The notes beneath the pieces were generated by a model. The model saw nothing but the letters and a program-made list of their open reading frames with translations, did no database searches and was not told the origin of the DNA. 64,000 nucleotides of DNA from Heterocephalus glaber (lineage: Eukaryota > Chordata > Mammalia > Rodentia > Bathyergidae), in NCBI RefSeq assembly GCF_000247695.1, contig NW_004624752.1, positions 1,306,990 through 1,370,989 of the forward strand. Reading direction: 5' to 3'. Position 1 is the stretch's first letter. Each line of letters opens with the position of its first letter. Positions 36,395 to 47,880 of the stretch are shown here, in pieces. The position numbers were made by a program, and so were the translations under genes.

Positions 36395-36690
36395 ACTGGC
36401 TATTTCATGAGCTAGGGAGACAATGATTAGTTTCTTTTTTACTCGATTAAGGTGCTAAAGCACATGAACAGTTTTTTAAAAATGTTAAACCAATTTTGCT
36501 TTTGTGGAATAAACTCCATGCTGCCAAGGTGTTTGATCTTTTTAAATGTCTCTGATTTGGTTTGCTAATGCATTGTGGAGGGTTTTTGCTCCTGTTTTGT
36601 AGTCACCTTTATTTCTGCTCCTTGTAATGGTTCTCTACACAAACATTTAGTACTCAATATTGCATCATAAGAATTTCCCCATCCTTTTCC
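36395..36690 (-). mobile_element. L1 ORF2 fragment, reverse
   Basis: The + strand shows AATGTTAAACCAATTTTGC, then TGTGGAATAAACTCCATG, then TTTGGTTTGCTAATGCATTG and GGGTTTTTGCTCCTG. This is the antisense order of the L1 reverse-transcriptase region (TTAAACCAACCTTGCAT ... GGATAAACCCCA ... GGTTTGCTAGTAT ... GATTTTTGCATC). Confidence 0.75.
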
Positions 36691-37224
36691 TGTTTCAGCA
36701 GTTGGTCTCTATTTCTGCGTGCAGGCAATAGAAAGCCAGGCTGGCTACCAGGGTGGGGCTGACCCTGGGGGCTAGCAGGTGGCTCTTGGTGCCTCTGGGA
36801 GGGCTGAGGAGTTGGGACCCTGAGATCAGGATCTGCAAGTGCTGGATGGGGATGCATGGGGACAGAGCATGGCAGATCTACCAGGAGGAGAAACCACAGC
36901 TGAGTGCTAGACCCAGGCAAGGTTGGAGGGAAGGGCATGTATGGAGATAAGGGCATGGGGAGCCCTGGTGCATCACAGTGAACCAGCGGGAGGGAGCTGG
37001 CCTGGAAATGTGCAGGAAGGAGTGCCAGCAGCACACAGGGAGATGATGTTGTTGAGATGCCCTGGTCTCTGGTGTGAGCTGAGCAGGAGCATGGTCTTGT
37101 CATCAAGATGGTGGCAGAGGGCAGAAACATGAGGGACACTTTCCTGGTTCTACAGATTCAGATGGTAGAGGGGTGCAGACGTAAAGCATGACCAGCACTG
37201 GGAAAAAGAACAGGGGGACAAAGA

Positions 37225-37435
37225 AGGGGATGGGTGGATGGTAGAAAGGTTGATAGATGGGTAGGTTGATGGATGGATGGATGGATGTGCTGATAGATGG
37301 ACGATGGGTGGTTGTGTGGGCGAATGGGTAGATGGATGGATAGATGAGTGTCTTGATGGCTGGGAACATGGATGGATGGATAGGTTAGTGGCTGGGTGGA
37401 TAGGTAGATGGATGGATGAGTGGATGAGTGGATGC
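37225..37435 (+). repeat. (GGAT)n / GATG-type microsatellite
   Basis: GATGGATGGATGGATG runs at about 37270-37285 with degraded GGTAGATGGATGGATAG units on either side. Spurious open frames arise on both strands. Confidence 0.92.
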
Positions 37436-40400
37436 AAGAGATGTAGGGGTGGCTCAGGCAGGGCTAGTGACAGAGAGAAGTTAGAGCAACTGAGAGACAC
37501 AGAAGGTAAAGCAGACAGAACTTGTTAGGGTATGGGTGTTGGGTTAGAGGAATGCAGAAGACACAGAGGCAGAATAGCTGCCCACTCTCTAGGTCAAGAA
37601 AGGGGAGAGGCCACAGAACCCCTGCAGAGATGCCAGGATGCCAACCACAGGGCCCCGCTGTGAACCTCATGTCCCCCCTGTTCTGACTCTAGATTTCATC
37701 TCTGGACACACAGGGAGTCTTCTCTTGGAGGATCGCACAACCTGAGCCCCAGCAGGACTGTCAGGGAGGGCCCACACTGCCCAACTAGGCTTGGCCCCTC
37801 CAGACCACCAAGGGCCATCAGAGCCTCAAGAGCTGGTGCTGGGGATTGCTCAGACACCAGCAGACTCAGCAGCCCTGCAAGCCCTGCACCCCTCTCAATG
37901 CCTCCTCGACGCAGGGAGCTGGAGTGGGTGTCTCCAGGGCCCTGCATGCTCGGAAGCCACAGAGGCATCAGGTTGATGGAAAAGCAGGCTGTGTCCACAC
38001 CCACAGCAGGTCAGACGTCCTCTTTCCACGGTGTCTTCTCTGTTAGGAGGGCAGAGGCTGCAGAAGCATCAAATGAGCTAGCAAGGTTCCCACTCCATCG
38101 GGGGCCTCTCCACCCCCCAGGAGGGACCTCAAAGTCAACCTGGCATGGAGCCCATGTGATATGTGGCCAGCTCAGTGTGGCTGGGCTCTCATCAGGAAGA
38201 CCATCCAGGGCCCTCTACGAGTGAACAGTGGCGTGGCTTTGTCTGAGGAGCCATAGATGAGCCTGCGAGGAAACTGAAATAGAGTAAAAGTGGACTCAGA
38301 CCCAGGTATCTCTGCAGCCAAGACGTTAATTCCCTTGTCTTGAAGCTGTGTGGCCCACAGAGTTGGAGCTGAAGCCAACTTTCCCTTCCAGAGCGGAGTG
38401 CAGGCAGCAAATTCACCTGGGACTCTGAGTGTAGGGTGATAGTCCTTTTTTTATTGACCAACTTGGGAAAATTAGACAAACATGGATGGAGTCACTGCTC
38501 CATGCCAACCCTGTGCTGGGGTGGAGGTGACCCGTGTCCTGCCTCAGTCCTCAGGGCTGGGTCCCCATGGATGAGGCCCAGGGTCCAGGGCCTTGTCAGG
38601 CTGACTTAGGCACAGGCGGACTTGAGAGACCTGAGAGCATCCCTGGAGCACTCTGTGTCTCAGTTCCCCACCTTGCCCTTCCCTTCCTGTTATCATCACA
38701 AAGGGTGAGATTAGACCCAGGGCCCCAGCACTAAACAGTTCAGCCGTGCATTGTTGGTGAGCAAGGGGCCTGGTGAGGGTGGTCTCAGCATCCGAGCCCC
38801 AGCCTGACCCACACCCGGAAGTTCTGCTCCTCCCTCTTGGAGAAGCCTGAGGCTTAAGCTGGGCACTGGGAGACACGACCCATTTTGCTTCCTCAAAGGA
38901 TGGAAGCAGGAGCATCACAGGTATGTGAACTGTGGTCGTCTTCAGAATAAAATCAACTCCAGGAAAGAGTTTGTGAAAATAGTCTAGGTAAATCTATTTG
39001 TTTTCCACAAACGAAGCTGGATATCAAAGCTCTCAGGCTGGAAGTGGGCTGTGGAATAACTGCTTCCACCTTTTCATTTCACAGGCTGAGCAGTGTGGCC
39101 AGCTTGGTGTGTACCGGGCTTGTGGCTGCCAGCCTGAGCACAGCAGAGCCACATTCCCTCTACGTCTCACTGGAGAGGACGCGTGGCCACTCCCCAAGGA
39201 TGCCTAGCCCACAGCTGGGACCCTCAGTGGACACCACAGGGCCAGGCCGGTCACCTGCACAGCAGAGGAAGGGACACTGCTCACACCTGTTACGGGAGGG
39301 GCATGTCTGTGTCTGGCAGCCCTACCCTGGGTGACATGGTTACTGCCACCCTCTTCTCTGCACCTACCCTGGGCCCCAGAAAGCCTGTGTTTGAGAGCCC
39401 CTGCCAGAGAGGTCTCGGTGCTGCCATCTGGGCTTAGACATCACGGGTCCAGTGGATACTGGATCTCCACTCACGGTAACCTGCCTGGGCCCACAAGTCC
39501 GTATCCCCAGGGTGGCTTGGGACAATCCTATTCCTCACGAGCAGCATGGTGCCTGCCCCTGAGATGCTCAGGACTGAGAAGCTCAGGAGGAGCAGCTGCC
39601 CTGGGGACAGACGTGTACACAGTTAGGACCATGGGATCTGCTGCCCTGTCACCCACCAGCCACCCTCCCCAGAGACACCGCTGTTTCCTCTTCACCCTGC
39701 TGTCTGTCTGGCTCTTCCCCATAGTGTCCATCTGCACCCTTCTGCGCCTCCCTTCTGGCCACGCCATGGCTGTCAGGTCCCTCCTCCTCCCGAGCCTCCT
39801 CCCCACATGGTCCTGTGAAGTGCTGCCCAGCTCTCCTCTCTTGCACCCTTGGGTGCCTCTTCACCTTTCAACGCCTACATTCTCTGGGGACCTGGGCTCT
39901 GGTGGGGACCTTGCGCTTTCCGTGACTTCTGCAGTGTCCATCCAGTGCCCTGAGCAAGGTGGCTGTGTTCCTCAGCAGATTCCAGCAGCTCCACCTGCCA
40001 TGGGCTCCACACTTCTTCTGGCTTTTTGTGGGCATCTCAACTCCAGCTTAATATCCGAAGCCTCCTGAAGGTCTGAAGGGAAGGTGAGGGATGCTGTGCA
40101 TGGAGATGCTCTTCTGTGCCGTGACCTGGAGATGTTACTGGTTCCTGGCAAGAACAGATGGGCAACTTGCTGACTGGCAGAATCAGTGCTTTGGGATTCA
40201 AGCCCAGCCGCTGGGTACTGCAGGGACATGGCCCTGCTCTCCGCACAAGGCCTTGGCCTTCAGGGCTCTGTTACTGGGTGACATTCTGACCCCTGGCTGT
40301 GGGGCCCCAAGCCCTGGCAGTGGCTGGCATCGCTCTGCCCCTGCGGCTCTGCTTCCAACCCCTTGACCTCAGCATGGTGGAGCCCAGGCTTCCTGGACCT

Positions 40401-40789
40401 GGGTCCTGCTTGCTGAACTCTGCCCATCCCCCTTTCAGGAGCTGGGTCGGCCATGGGTGGTGGCCATTGCTTCTGGGTGGTAAGACAATGGGTGTTTCCT
40501 CTTGTGTTTTGGTGTCTTCTGAATTTCTGCAATGAAGATGTATTATTTAGCGATAACTGTAAGGCATTTGACATTATTTACAGTGGAACTCAGTTGGAAG
40601 GAAGGAGCCTGCTGATTTGCTTTTCACAAAAAGAGATGAGCATGTAAGTAAAACACTGTCTCCGTAGGCCCGACCACCATAGGAGGGCCACCTGGAGTCC
40701 TAACCAGGTCACTGGCACTGGCCAAGTGCTGGGAAGAGGGGTGAGTAAGGCCCTCCTCCACCCAGACTGGAGCACCAGGGTAAAGTCAC
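37436..40789. other. GC-rich interval without a recognisable gene
   Basis: The longest open frame (39331-40068, 245 codons) overlaps frames on the other strand and shows no domain. 40500-40640 is a non-repetitive AT-richer patch. No exon is supported. Confidence 0.45.
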
Positions 40790-41085
40790 CCCTCACTCAC
40801 TGCATCCAGTCACTCGTTCACTATCAATTATTCATTCATTTGCTCACTGTCTCTTTCATTCTTTTACTCATTCAAACACTCATTCATTGACTTCCATTCA
40901 CTCACTCTCAATCATTCCTTCATTCTTCCATTTATTCTCATTATTCATGCCTTCACACATGCTTTCACTCATTCATCATTTATTTGTGCATTCAGTAATC
41001 ACTCATACAAGAATGCATTCACTCACTTTTTCATTCATTAAGTTCACTCACTCGCTTGCTCACTCATTCCAGTGGTCATGTGTTT
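40790..41085 (+). repeat. CATT/CACT tetranucleotide repeat, degenerate
   Basis: CATTCATT, CACTCACT and TCATTCA variants recur for about 290 bp. It is distinct in unit from the CATC tract that follows at 41135. Confidence 0.9.
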
Positions 41086-41134
41086 TGTTGGCTCTCTCAC
41101 CCTGGAGAGACCCTAGGCTGAGCTGGGGAGCATG

Positions 41135-41360
41135 GGCATCCATCTGTCCATCCATTCATCCACACCCCTGCATATCTATCTCTCCACCAACCTATTTATC
41201 CATTTGTCCATCCATCATCCATCAATCCATCCATCGTCTGTCAATCCATCCATCCATCCATTTGTCTGTTCATTGATCTGCTCATCCACCCATTTATCCA
41301 TTCGTCTCTTTATCCTTCCATCAATGCACCCACCAACCCATCTGTCCACTTGTTTATTCA
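41135..41360 (+). repeat. (CATC)n microsatellite, degenerate
   Basis: CATCCATCCATC units with TCTGTC and TTTATC interruptions. It is the complement of the GATG unit at 37225-37435. Confidence 0.92.
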
Positions 41361-41454
41361 ACAGCTGATGTTCAGCAGGAGCTAGACTCTCAGCAGAGGT
41401 GGAAGCATGACAGCTGAGTGCTGTGAGGAGACACATATCAGTGGTCTCAGCAAA

Positions 41455-41595
41455 CACGACTGTGTTCTAAGCACTAACACTGTCTTTGGTGCTCAGTGTT
41501 TCATGTCCACAGTGTGCAAAGGTCCTGAAAATTACCACTGTTATTTTCTCTGACTTCCAAATGAACCTGAAGGCCTGGAGGGGATGCTGGGGGTT
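41455..41595 (+). mobile_element. MIR SINE fragment
   Basis: GTTCTAAGCACTAACACTG, then GTGCTCAGTGTTTCATG, then AAATTACCACTGTTATTTTC follows the MIR order (GTGCTAAGCGCTTTACATG ... TACTATTATTATCCCC). Diverged. Confidence 0.5.
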
Positions 41596-42539
41596 AGGTC
41601 TTTGTAGGAGGAGGTCACGGAGAGCCTGGCATGTGGAGGGGTTGTCCTGAGGGGCCAGGGCCAGGGCTCCTCCTGGGAACTGCTCCAGGACTCAGCCCAA
41701 CACCTGGCATAGTGTCTGCCACCCCAGCTGCTCTCCTCCCTCTCCTCTGCACAGGGAACCATCCTGATGCCTGCACTGTCCGGGAGGCTGGGCAGAGGTC
41801 GAGGTGGAAGTTGAGGCTGATGGCACAGGTGGTTGCCAGAAGCAGCCAGGACTGTGTGGATTTAGAGTGTGGCTTCTTCTACTGCAGAAGCCTTGAGTCA
41901 GTCCAAGGCAGGAAGGGAGGCCACGGCGCAGATACTATTACCTAGACGTGGTGAGCAGGATTTGGGGCTGGAGGCTCAGGAGCTCTGTGTTATACAGTCT
42001 CATGTCCAGTTGTCTCCCACCTCAAGGGCAGGCAGCCTCCTCTCAGGCTGAGAGGTTCAGCCGAGACAGGAGTCACCCAGGAACCCAACATAGTGTGGAT
42101 TTGGAGGGAATGTAGTGAACAGCGCACGAAGAGACAGAAATCCCTAGTAACACATGGGACCCAGAGAATCGATTGAGGAGATGGCATGCAGGGTCAGAAG
42201 CTCTAGCAAAAATAACAGAGGGAGTCAATAATTAAACAAATTGCTGAATAAAATAGTTCTCAAGTTGACAAAGGACTAGAGCTTGCTGATTCTCACCGAA
42301 TTCCAAGTGGGATTGTGGAAATGATAAAGAGTTCTGCATATCTTGGAAAAAGTCCTGACTTTGAGGATAAAGAACATCTCAGAAACATCCCTTAAAAAGA
42401 ACCAGCTATTGCAAAGGAGGCAGCTCAACTGACATCACAACTGGAGCAGCCAAGGATGGGTCCCCTCACTTGGAAGACAGCCCTGTGCCTGCCTGCAGCC
42501 CTGAGTCCCCAGAGGTCACAGAGGTGGGAGAGGTGCATG
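41596..42539. other. Interval without a recognisable gene
   Basis: GC-rich to about 42180, then AT-richer to 42420 with unclear, possibly L1-derived sequence. Nothing firm. Confidence 0.4.
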
Positions 42540-43260
42540 GGAGTCAGTGCACACACAGTCCCCAGGCATGTGCAGACACACTCAATGCCACTCATCACAG
42601 GGGAGTGGAACCAAAAGCCACCCTGAGATCCATCTCTCACCTGTCCAAGAAGGAGGTGGCAGGATCGGCCAGGGGGAGGAGAAGGAAGCCTGCATTCTGC
42701 TGGTGGAATGGAAGTCAGCACAGCTGCTATGGAGAACTGTATAGAGGTTCCTCACACTGTCAGCAACAGCCCTACCTGTGGGTGTTCCTTCAATGGAAAT
42801 GAAATCAGTGCCTCAAAGAGACACCAGCAGCCCACGTGCATTGCCACCTTCACGACATCCAAAGAACAGCGTTGGCCTATGTGCCCCTGGATGATAACCA
42901 GGTACAGAAAACAGGGCAGGTACACGTGATGGAATGGCACGAAGTTCTCACAGAGACAGAAACCCTGCTGTAGGCTACAACACAGAGGGACCTGGGAGAA
43001 GTCTGAAGCCCTGGGAAATGAAGACTTGTATCGCCAGCTGGCTGAGCACGTAAGACACCTGAAGTCAGATTGACCATGGGGAGGTGAAGTCAGAGACCCC
43101 ACCCAGACTGCTGGGGACTGTGCAGGGAGCAGAGGGACCACACGCATGCTGGACAGATGCAGAGTCCATCTGGGTAGAGTACAAAAACCCACAAACAGGT
43201 ATTTGGTGCTAAAGGAAGACAGTAAAAGCAAAAAAAACCAAAAAAACACTAACAAAAGGA
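42540..43260 (+). mobile_element. Old L1 3'-end relic
   Basis: TTCTGCTGGTGGAATGGAAG, then GCACAGCTGCTATGGAGAAC, then TATAGAGGTTCCTCACAC match the end of L1 ORF2 (CTGCTGGTGGGAATGTAAA ... GCTATGGAAAACAG ... GGAGGTTCCTCA). Decayed 3' sequence follows, with an A-rich stretch near 43228-43255 that may be the tail. Confidence 0.72.
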
Positions 43261-44149
43261 GAGTAATATGAATTAAATATGAGAAAAAATTGGAAAATGT
43301 AAACAGACTCAATGTCTATTTCTTTGACTAGATTAATGAATAGATCAAGCCAGCCAAGCCTACCTAAGGACAAAAAGGGACAAACTCAGTTGTGTAAATA
43401 AGAATCCAGTATGACTGCAGTCCGTGCGGCCAACAATTCGACACCAATGTTCCGTGCCGTTGGGGCCAGACTGGTCTTCCCTGCTCCCAAGGAGTCTGTT
43501 AGACCTTCTCCTAGCCATGACTCCCTGAAAGTCTGGCAGCACAGATATTCTGCATATTATCCATGCCCCGGGGCCCTTGGAGGCCACAGACCCTGGGTAT
43601 CTGAGATCAGCTGTCCCCAAACCACTTTGTGCTCAGGCTTAGAATGCATGACATTAGCAAAGACCCACAAGTAGCTAGTTAAATATTTTAAATGAGTGAC
43701 TCAAGCTGCCTGACCATGAAAGTGCAGGCTCACCTTCCTGGGCCCCCAGAAGACCAGGTTCAGAGCTCAATTTGTCTGGTATCTTAACACCCCCCTCCCC
43801 AAGGAAGGGGATCATAGCCCATCCTTCGAGGGTGGCACTGGCCCAGAGGCCAGGGAGGCCGCTGAGGTTGGATATTTGCTACAGGACCCCTGCAGGGACA
43901 GTGACATCACCACCCTGGGGGGCGTCCATTGCTCTGAGGACCCCTCACCTTTGGGGCCAGGTCAAAGCAGGCCCTGTGGAGGGAGTGTCTCAGGTGTGGG
44001 GCAGCAAGTCTGGACACAGGAAATGTGTGCTCCAGATGTGTCATCAGAGTAAGCCCTGGAACCGTGGAGAGATCAGAAGTCACTGTGGCATTGTGGCTTT
44101 CGATAACACATCAGGATGAAAGGGTGTCACAGAGGAGTTGAGCAAGTGC
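43261..44149. other. Interval without a recognisable gene
   Basis: No gene or repeat recognised. The block is AT-rich to about 43400, then GC-rich. Confidence 0.4.
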
Positions 44150-44990
44150 AATTGTAAGCCACATTTTAAAACAGTCCAAAACTGTAAATTATAGTCCAGC
44201 CTTAATTTTGACATGAATGTCAAAAAATCTAAATTATAACTGGTAAACAGAATAGGGAACTTTATCAAAAGAATAAAACACTATGACAATGTGGTATTTA
44301 TTCCAGAAATGCAAATATATTTTAATATCTGGATATTTAATAATCCAATTCATACTATGGATAGATCAGAGGGAAAATAAACTAAAATTATACCAACAGA
44401 TAGTGAAAAGACATATTATTAATTCAGCAGTCTAATACAAGATACATAATATAAGAATATACAGCAATTTTCTTAATGCAATTAAGCAATAGCAGATGTA
44501 ATTTTAACAGAAACCATGACAGGTATTTCAGTAAACATCAGAAACCAGTTATTAATCCTGCTAGTTACATTAGTTAAGAGTTTGCTGAAGTTTTCAGAGA
44601 GCACGTTGAGAGAACAGATGATGAGTGTGATATAAACACAAGGAAAAGAGAATTTTAAATGAATGATGCTTCAAGGGTTGCATAACGGCACCTAGAAAAC
44701 CAAGCAAATAGGGAAATACCTACTCAAACTCAGGCAAACTGATGGCATGGATCAATTGCATTCACACATCCCTACAAATGGAGAAAGAGAACATATCGAT
44801 TCATAGCGGCGGCAGGCACTAGAAACTTCTCAGGCATCTATTCAGAGAGAAAGTCCTGGGCCCTCATTATGTTCAAATGTTGTTGAATGACAACAAAGAA
44901 GATTTGGTATTGCCAGTCTGGGGAAGCACCCAGCCCTACACAGCGTCCATCTGTTCAGGAAACGCACTTGTAGAACTTCTGTGTGGGGAG
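44150..44990 (+). mobile_element. Old L1 ORF2 relic
   Basis: ACACTATGACAATGTGGTATTTATTCC, broken here into ATGACAATGTGG and TATTTATTCCAGAAATGC, matches the reverse-transcriptase region (CATGATCAAGTGGGATTTATTCC...). Later segments continue in ORF2 order to about 44960. Frames are destroyed. Confidence 0.75.
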
Positions 44991-45439
44991 AAGCCCTGGG
45001 GCTCCAGAAGCACCTCGCAGCAGCAGGCAGAGTGAGGACCCCGAGGCCTCTCCACCAGGTTGTGTCCTTAGTGCCTCCGGGCACAGGGTGAGCCTGGAGC
45101 TAACAGAGGCCCCAGAAGAGGCCAGCGGTGCCCTGGGTGTAAGGGCCTCTCACAGAACATGGAAAGAGGCCATGCCTGAACCCGAATCACCCCTCACACG
45201 CACACAAGGCCAGGACACTGGCAATAGCAGTGGACCTGAAGAAAGGTCCACTTGCCATCTTGCAAATGTGGTCTTTGACCTGAAAGAGCTGTGTGGACCC
45301 CTCTTGTCTGTCTTCTCTCTTCCTGTCTCTTCCCTTCTGTCTTCACAGAGATGCTTTTGTGGGCCTGCTCAGCCATATGAGGTTACTCACGAACCTCAGA
45401 TTTCCAGCAGAAGGACATTAAGGGGAGCTGCAGGGAACT
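44991..45439. other. GC-rich insert between L1 relics
   Basis: An open frame at 44983-45441 (152 codons) covers the block. Its translation shows no domain, and part of the opposite strand is open as well. It is recorded as unexplained single-copy DNA between two L1 relics. Confidence 0.35.
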
Positions 45440-47880
45440 AGACTGTCCTAGAGACCCTTAAATTAAGCGGGACAAAAATTTAAATGGAACCTAAATAATA
45501 AAATTTGTTCAAGTAATCCAAAAGAAGGAAAGAAAGTAGGAGAAAAGAAAACAGTTAAACAGAAATTAAATAATAAATGTTAGATGTGAATTTAAATACA
45601 TCAATAACTTCCTTGAAAATTGTTTAAGCAGAGCAATGAAATGGCAGACATTGTCAGAGCAGATTAGAAAGGGCTTGGTTCACCTCTATGTAGTCTGTAC
45701 AAAACCACCGTCAAAGGCAGTGATCATGTTATTGGAGAGCAAAGCCTTGTGCTATGATTGGATAAGCGTCCCCAAAGGCCCCTGGGTACATACTCAGTTA
45801 CCAGCCAGCAGCATATTGGGAAGTCATGGAGCCTTTAGGAGGTGGGGCCTTGTGGGAGGAAGTGAAGTCACTGGGGGCATGGCCTCTAGGGGAAATGGGA
45901 CCCCACCCTTCCTCTCTTTTTTTTTTTTTTGGCTTCCTGGTCACCATGAGGGGAGCAACTTCCTCCATCACGTGTTCCCACCATCATGTTCTTCATCACT
46001 GGCCAAAGAGACTAGCCATAGAGTGGAAACTCTGACACTGTGATCCACAGTGAAGCTTTCCACCTTATAAGCTGATTTAGCTCAGGAATCTGTCATAGCA
46101 ATGGACAGTTGTCTAACACAGCTGGAGAGTGACACACCATGAAGTCATGAATCCGAAGGAAACTGCGGTAGCTACATGTATACCAAGTAGAGTACATTTC
46201 AGGGTATGCCAACCCTCTAAGAACAAAGAGGGATGTTTTATAACAATGAAAGGGTTAATTCTTCAAAAGATAAGACAGTGCTAATTAGGTGTATGCCCCT
46301 GATAATAGAGTTTCAAAAGCAACAGAGATAAGAAGAGAAGTGATAAAAGTCACAAACATAATGGAAAACGTTAGCACTTGACTGTCAGTAACTTAGAGAA
46401 CCTGGAGAGGGGATGCCAGGAGGACTGGAGTCCAGCATGCTGACCAGTGTGGAATTAAACTCCTAATGGCAGAAAGAACAAGAAAACATTTGGAAATAAA
46501 TAACTCACTTCTAAATAATTCATGGGTCAAGGAGACAGCCTCAATGGAAACTTAAAAATATTCTGAGCTGAACAAGAATGAAAATACATCATATTACAAT
46601 TCATGGAAGAAGGCAGTGCTGGGGATGAAGAAACAGTGTCTAAACACAGACCCCACTATAAGAAATTAGGAAAAACTGAATAAAACAACCCTAATGCACA
46701 TGGGAGCAAGGGAGTAATAAGGATAACAATACATATTTTTCCATACTAGCAACGAACAGTTGAAATTAATGAAACAGTAATTTATAATATCTCAAAAATG
46801 AGAGGCTGAGATAAGTCAAATAAAACATGTGCACAGTCTTTGTTCTCCAAGTTACCAAGGTATTGATCAAGTGATCAAAGAAGACCTAATAAAGACAGAG
46901 GCCTACTGTGGTAGAGGATTGGAATATTTAGCATAAGAGAAACATTAATTTTCTACAAATTTATCCACAGACTTAACGTAGGTCCAGTTAAAACTCTGAC
47001 ACAAATTTTTTTGAGACACAGAGAAGTTGTTTCTAAAATTTACATAGACAAAGAAATGAGAACAGGCTAAGCCATTCTGAACAAAATGTAACTTTGGAGG
47101 AACTGTGCTCCTTCCCCTCAGATTGGCTTGAAGTCTGTATGCCATTGAGAGGGGACAGGCAAGAAGATGGATGCACGGAACAGAGAGCCAGAACAGACCC
47201 AGATGTGGCCAATCGGTTCCCAGCAATGGTAGGAAGGCCATTCAGTGGGAAAGAGTAGCCTTCAACAAAAAGGGAGAGGGCAGGTAGATCTCCTTTCACA
47301 CAGAAGGAAACTGGGGCTTGTACTGTACACCTTCAGCAAAACCTAACCCTCGGGGAGCCACGGGTCTAAACGTGGAAAGTAGAGCTGCTCGATTGCTAGA
47401 AGAAAGCACTGGAGAAAATGCGTGTGGCCTGGGATGGTCTCACAGGTCTTAAGCATGGCATCCAATGGAGCACAATACACACAAGGAAAACCGCTGAGAA
47501 AGTGGATGACCCCAATGGATAACTAGTAAAAGACCCTATTACCTGGGTGAGAAGACAAGTTACAGAATGGAAGAAGACATTTGCAAACGACATATGTCAT
47601 AAATAGTTGAGTCCAAGATATGGAAAGAACTGTGAAAACTCAACGGTAAAAATAATCAAAGACACATTTTAAAATGGACGAAAGACTTGAACAGAAATGT
47701 CATGAAGGCAGAACAAAGGTAGCAAAAACAAAAAAAAGAAATAGGCACGGAAAGATGTTGACATCGTTAGCAAGTGGTGAATGCAAATTAAAACCACTTT
47801 GAGGCACTGATAGCAGACAAGAGACAACAGGATGTCTTGACACAGTGACGGAGGAAAGAAGACCAGGCTGAATCCCAAGA
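45440..47880 (+). mobile_element. Old L1 ORF2 relic, long, interrupted by a MaLR LTR
   Basis: From left to right the sequence follows ORF2: TTTAAATACATCAATAAC (early endonuclease region), GGATGTTTTATAACAATG and AAGTGATAAAAG (endonuclease). Later come AATTCATGGGTCAAGGAG, TTCTACAAATTTATCC, CATAGACAAAGAAATGAG, TTACAGAATGGAAGAAG and AAATTAAAACCACTTTGAG (reverse transcriptase and C-terminal part). The order is colinear on either side of the LTR at 45748-46120. Dense indels leave no frame. Confidence 0.82.
45748..46120 (+). mobile_element. MaLR-type solo LTR inserted in an L1 relic
   Basis: Starts TGTGCTATGATTGGATAAG and contains GGAGGTGGGGCCTTGTGG, then GGCTTCCTGGTCACCATGAGG, and ends AGTTGTCTAACACA. 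It is 373 bp, full LTR length. L1 sequence resumes directly after it (GCTGGAG...). A T12 run lies at about 45920-45931. No clear flanking duplication was found. Confidence 0.8.

Noticed and set aside
37225..37435. CRISPR-like regular repeats
   Set aside because: The unit is 4 bp with no spacers. It is a microsatellite in a mammalian genome.
39331..40068. 245-codon open frame with hydrophobic stretches
   Set aside because: It contains a leucine-rich segment that could suggest a membrane helix, but there is no family resemblance and frames on the opposite strand are open too. Treated as chance.
40790..41360. Open frames rich in Ser/Ile/His/Pro across the repeat tracts
   Set aside because: Artefacts of tetranucleotide periodicity; all three frames translate to short repeating patterns.
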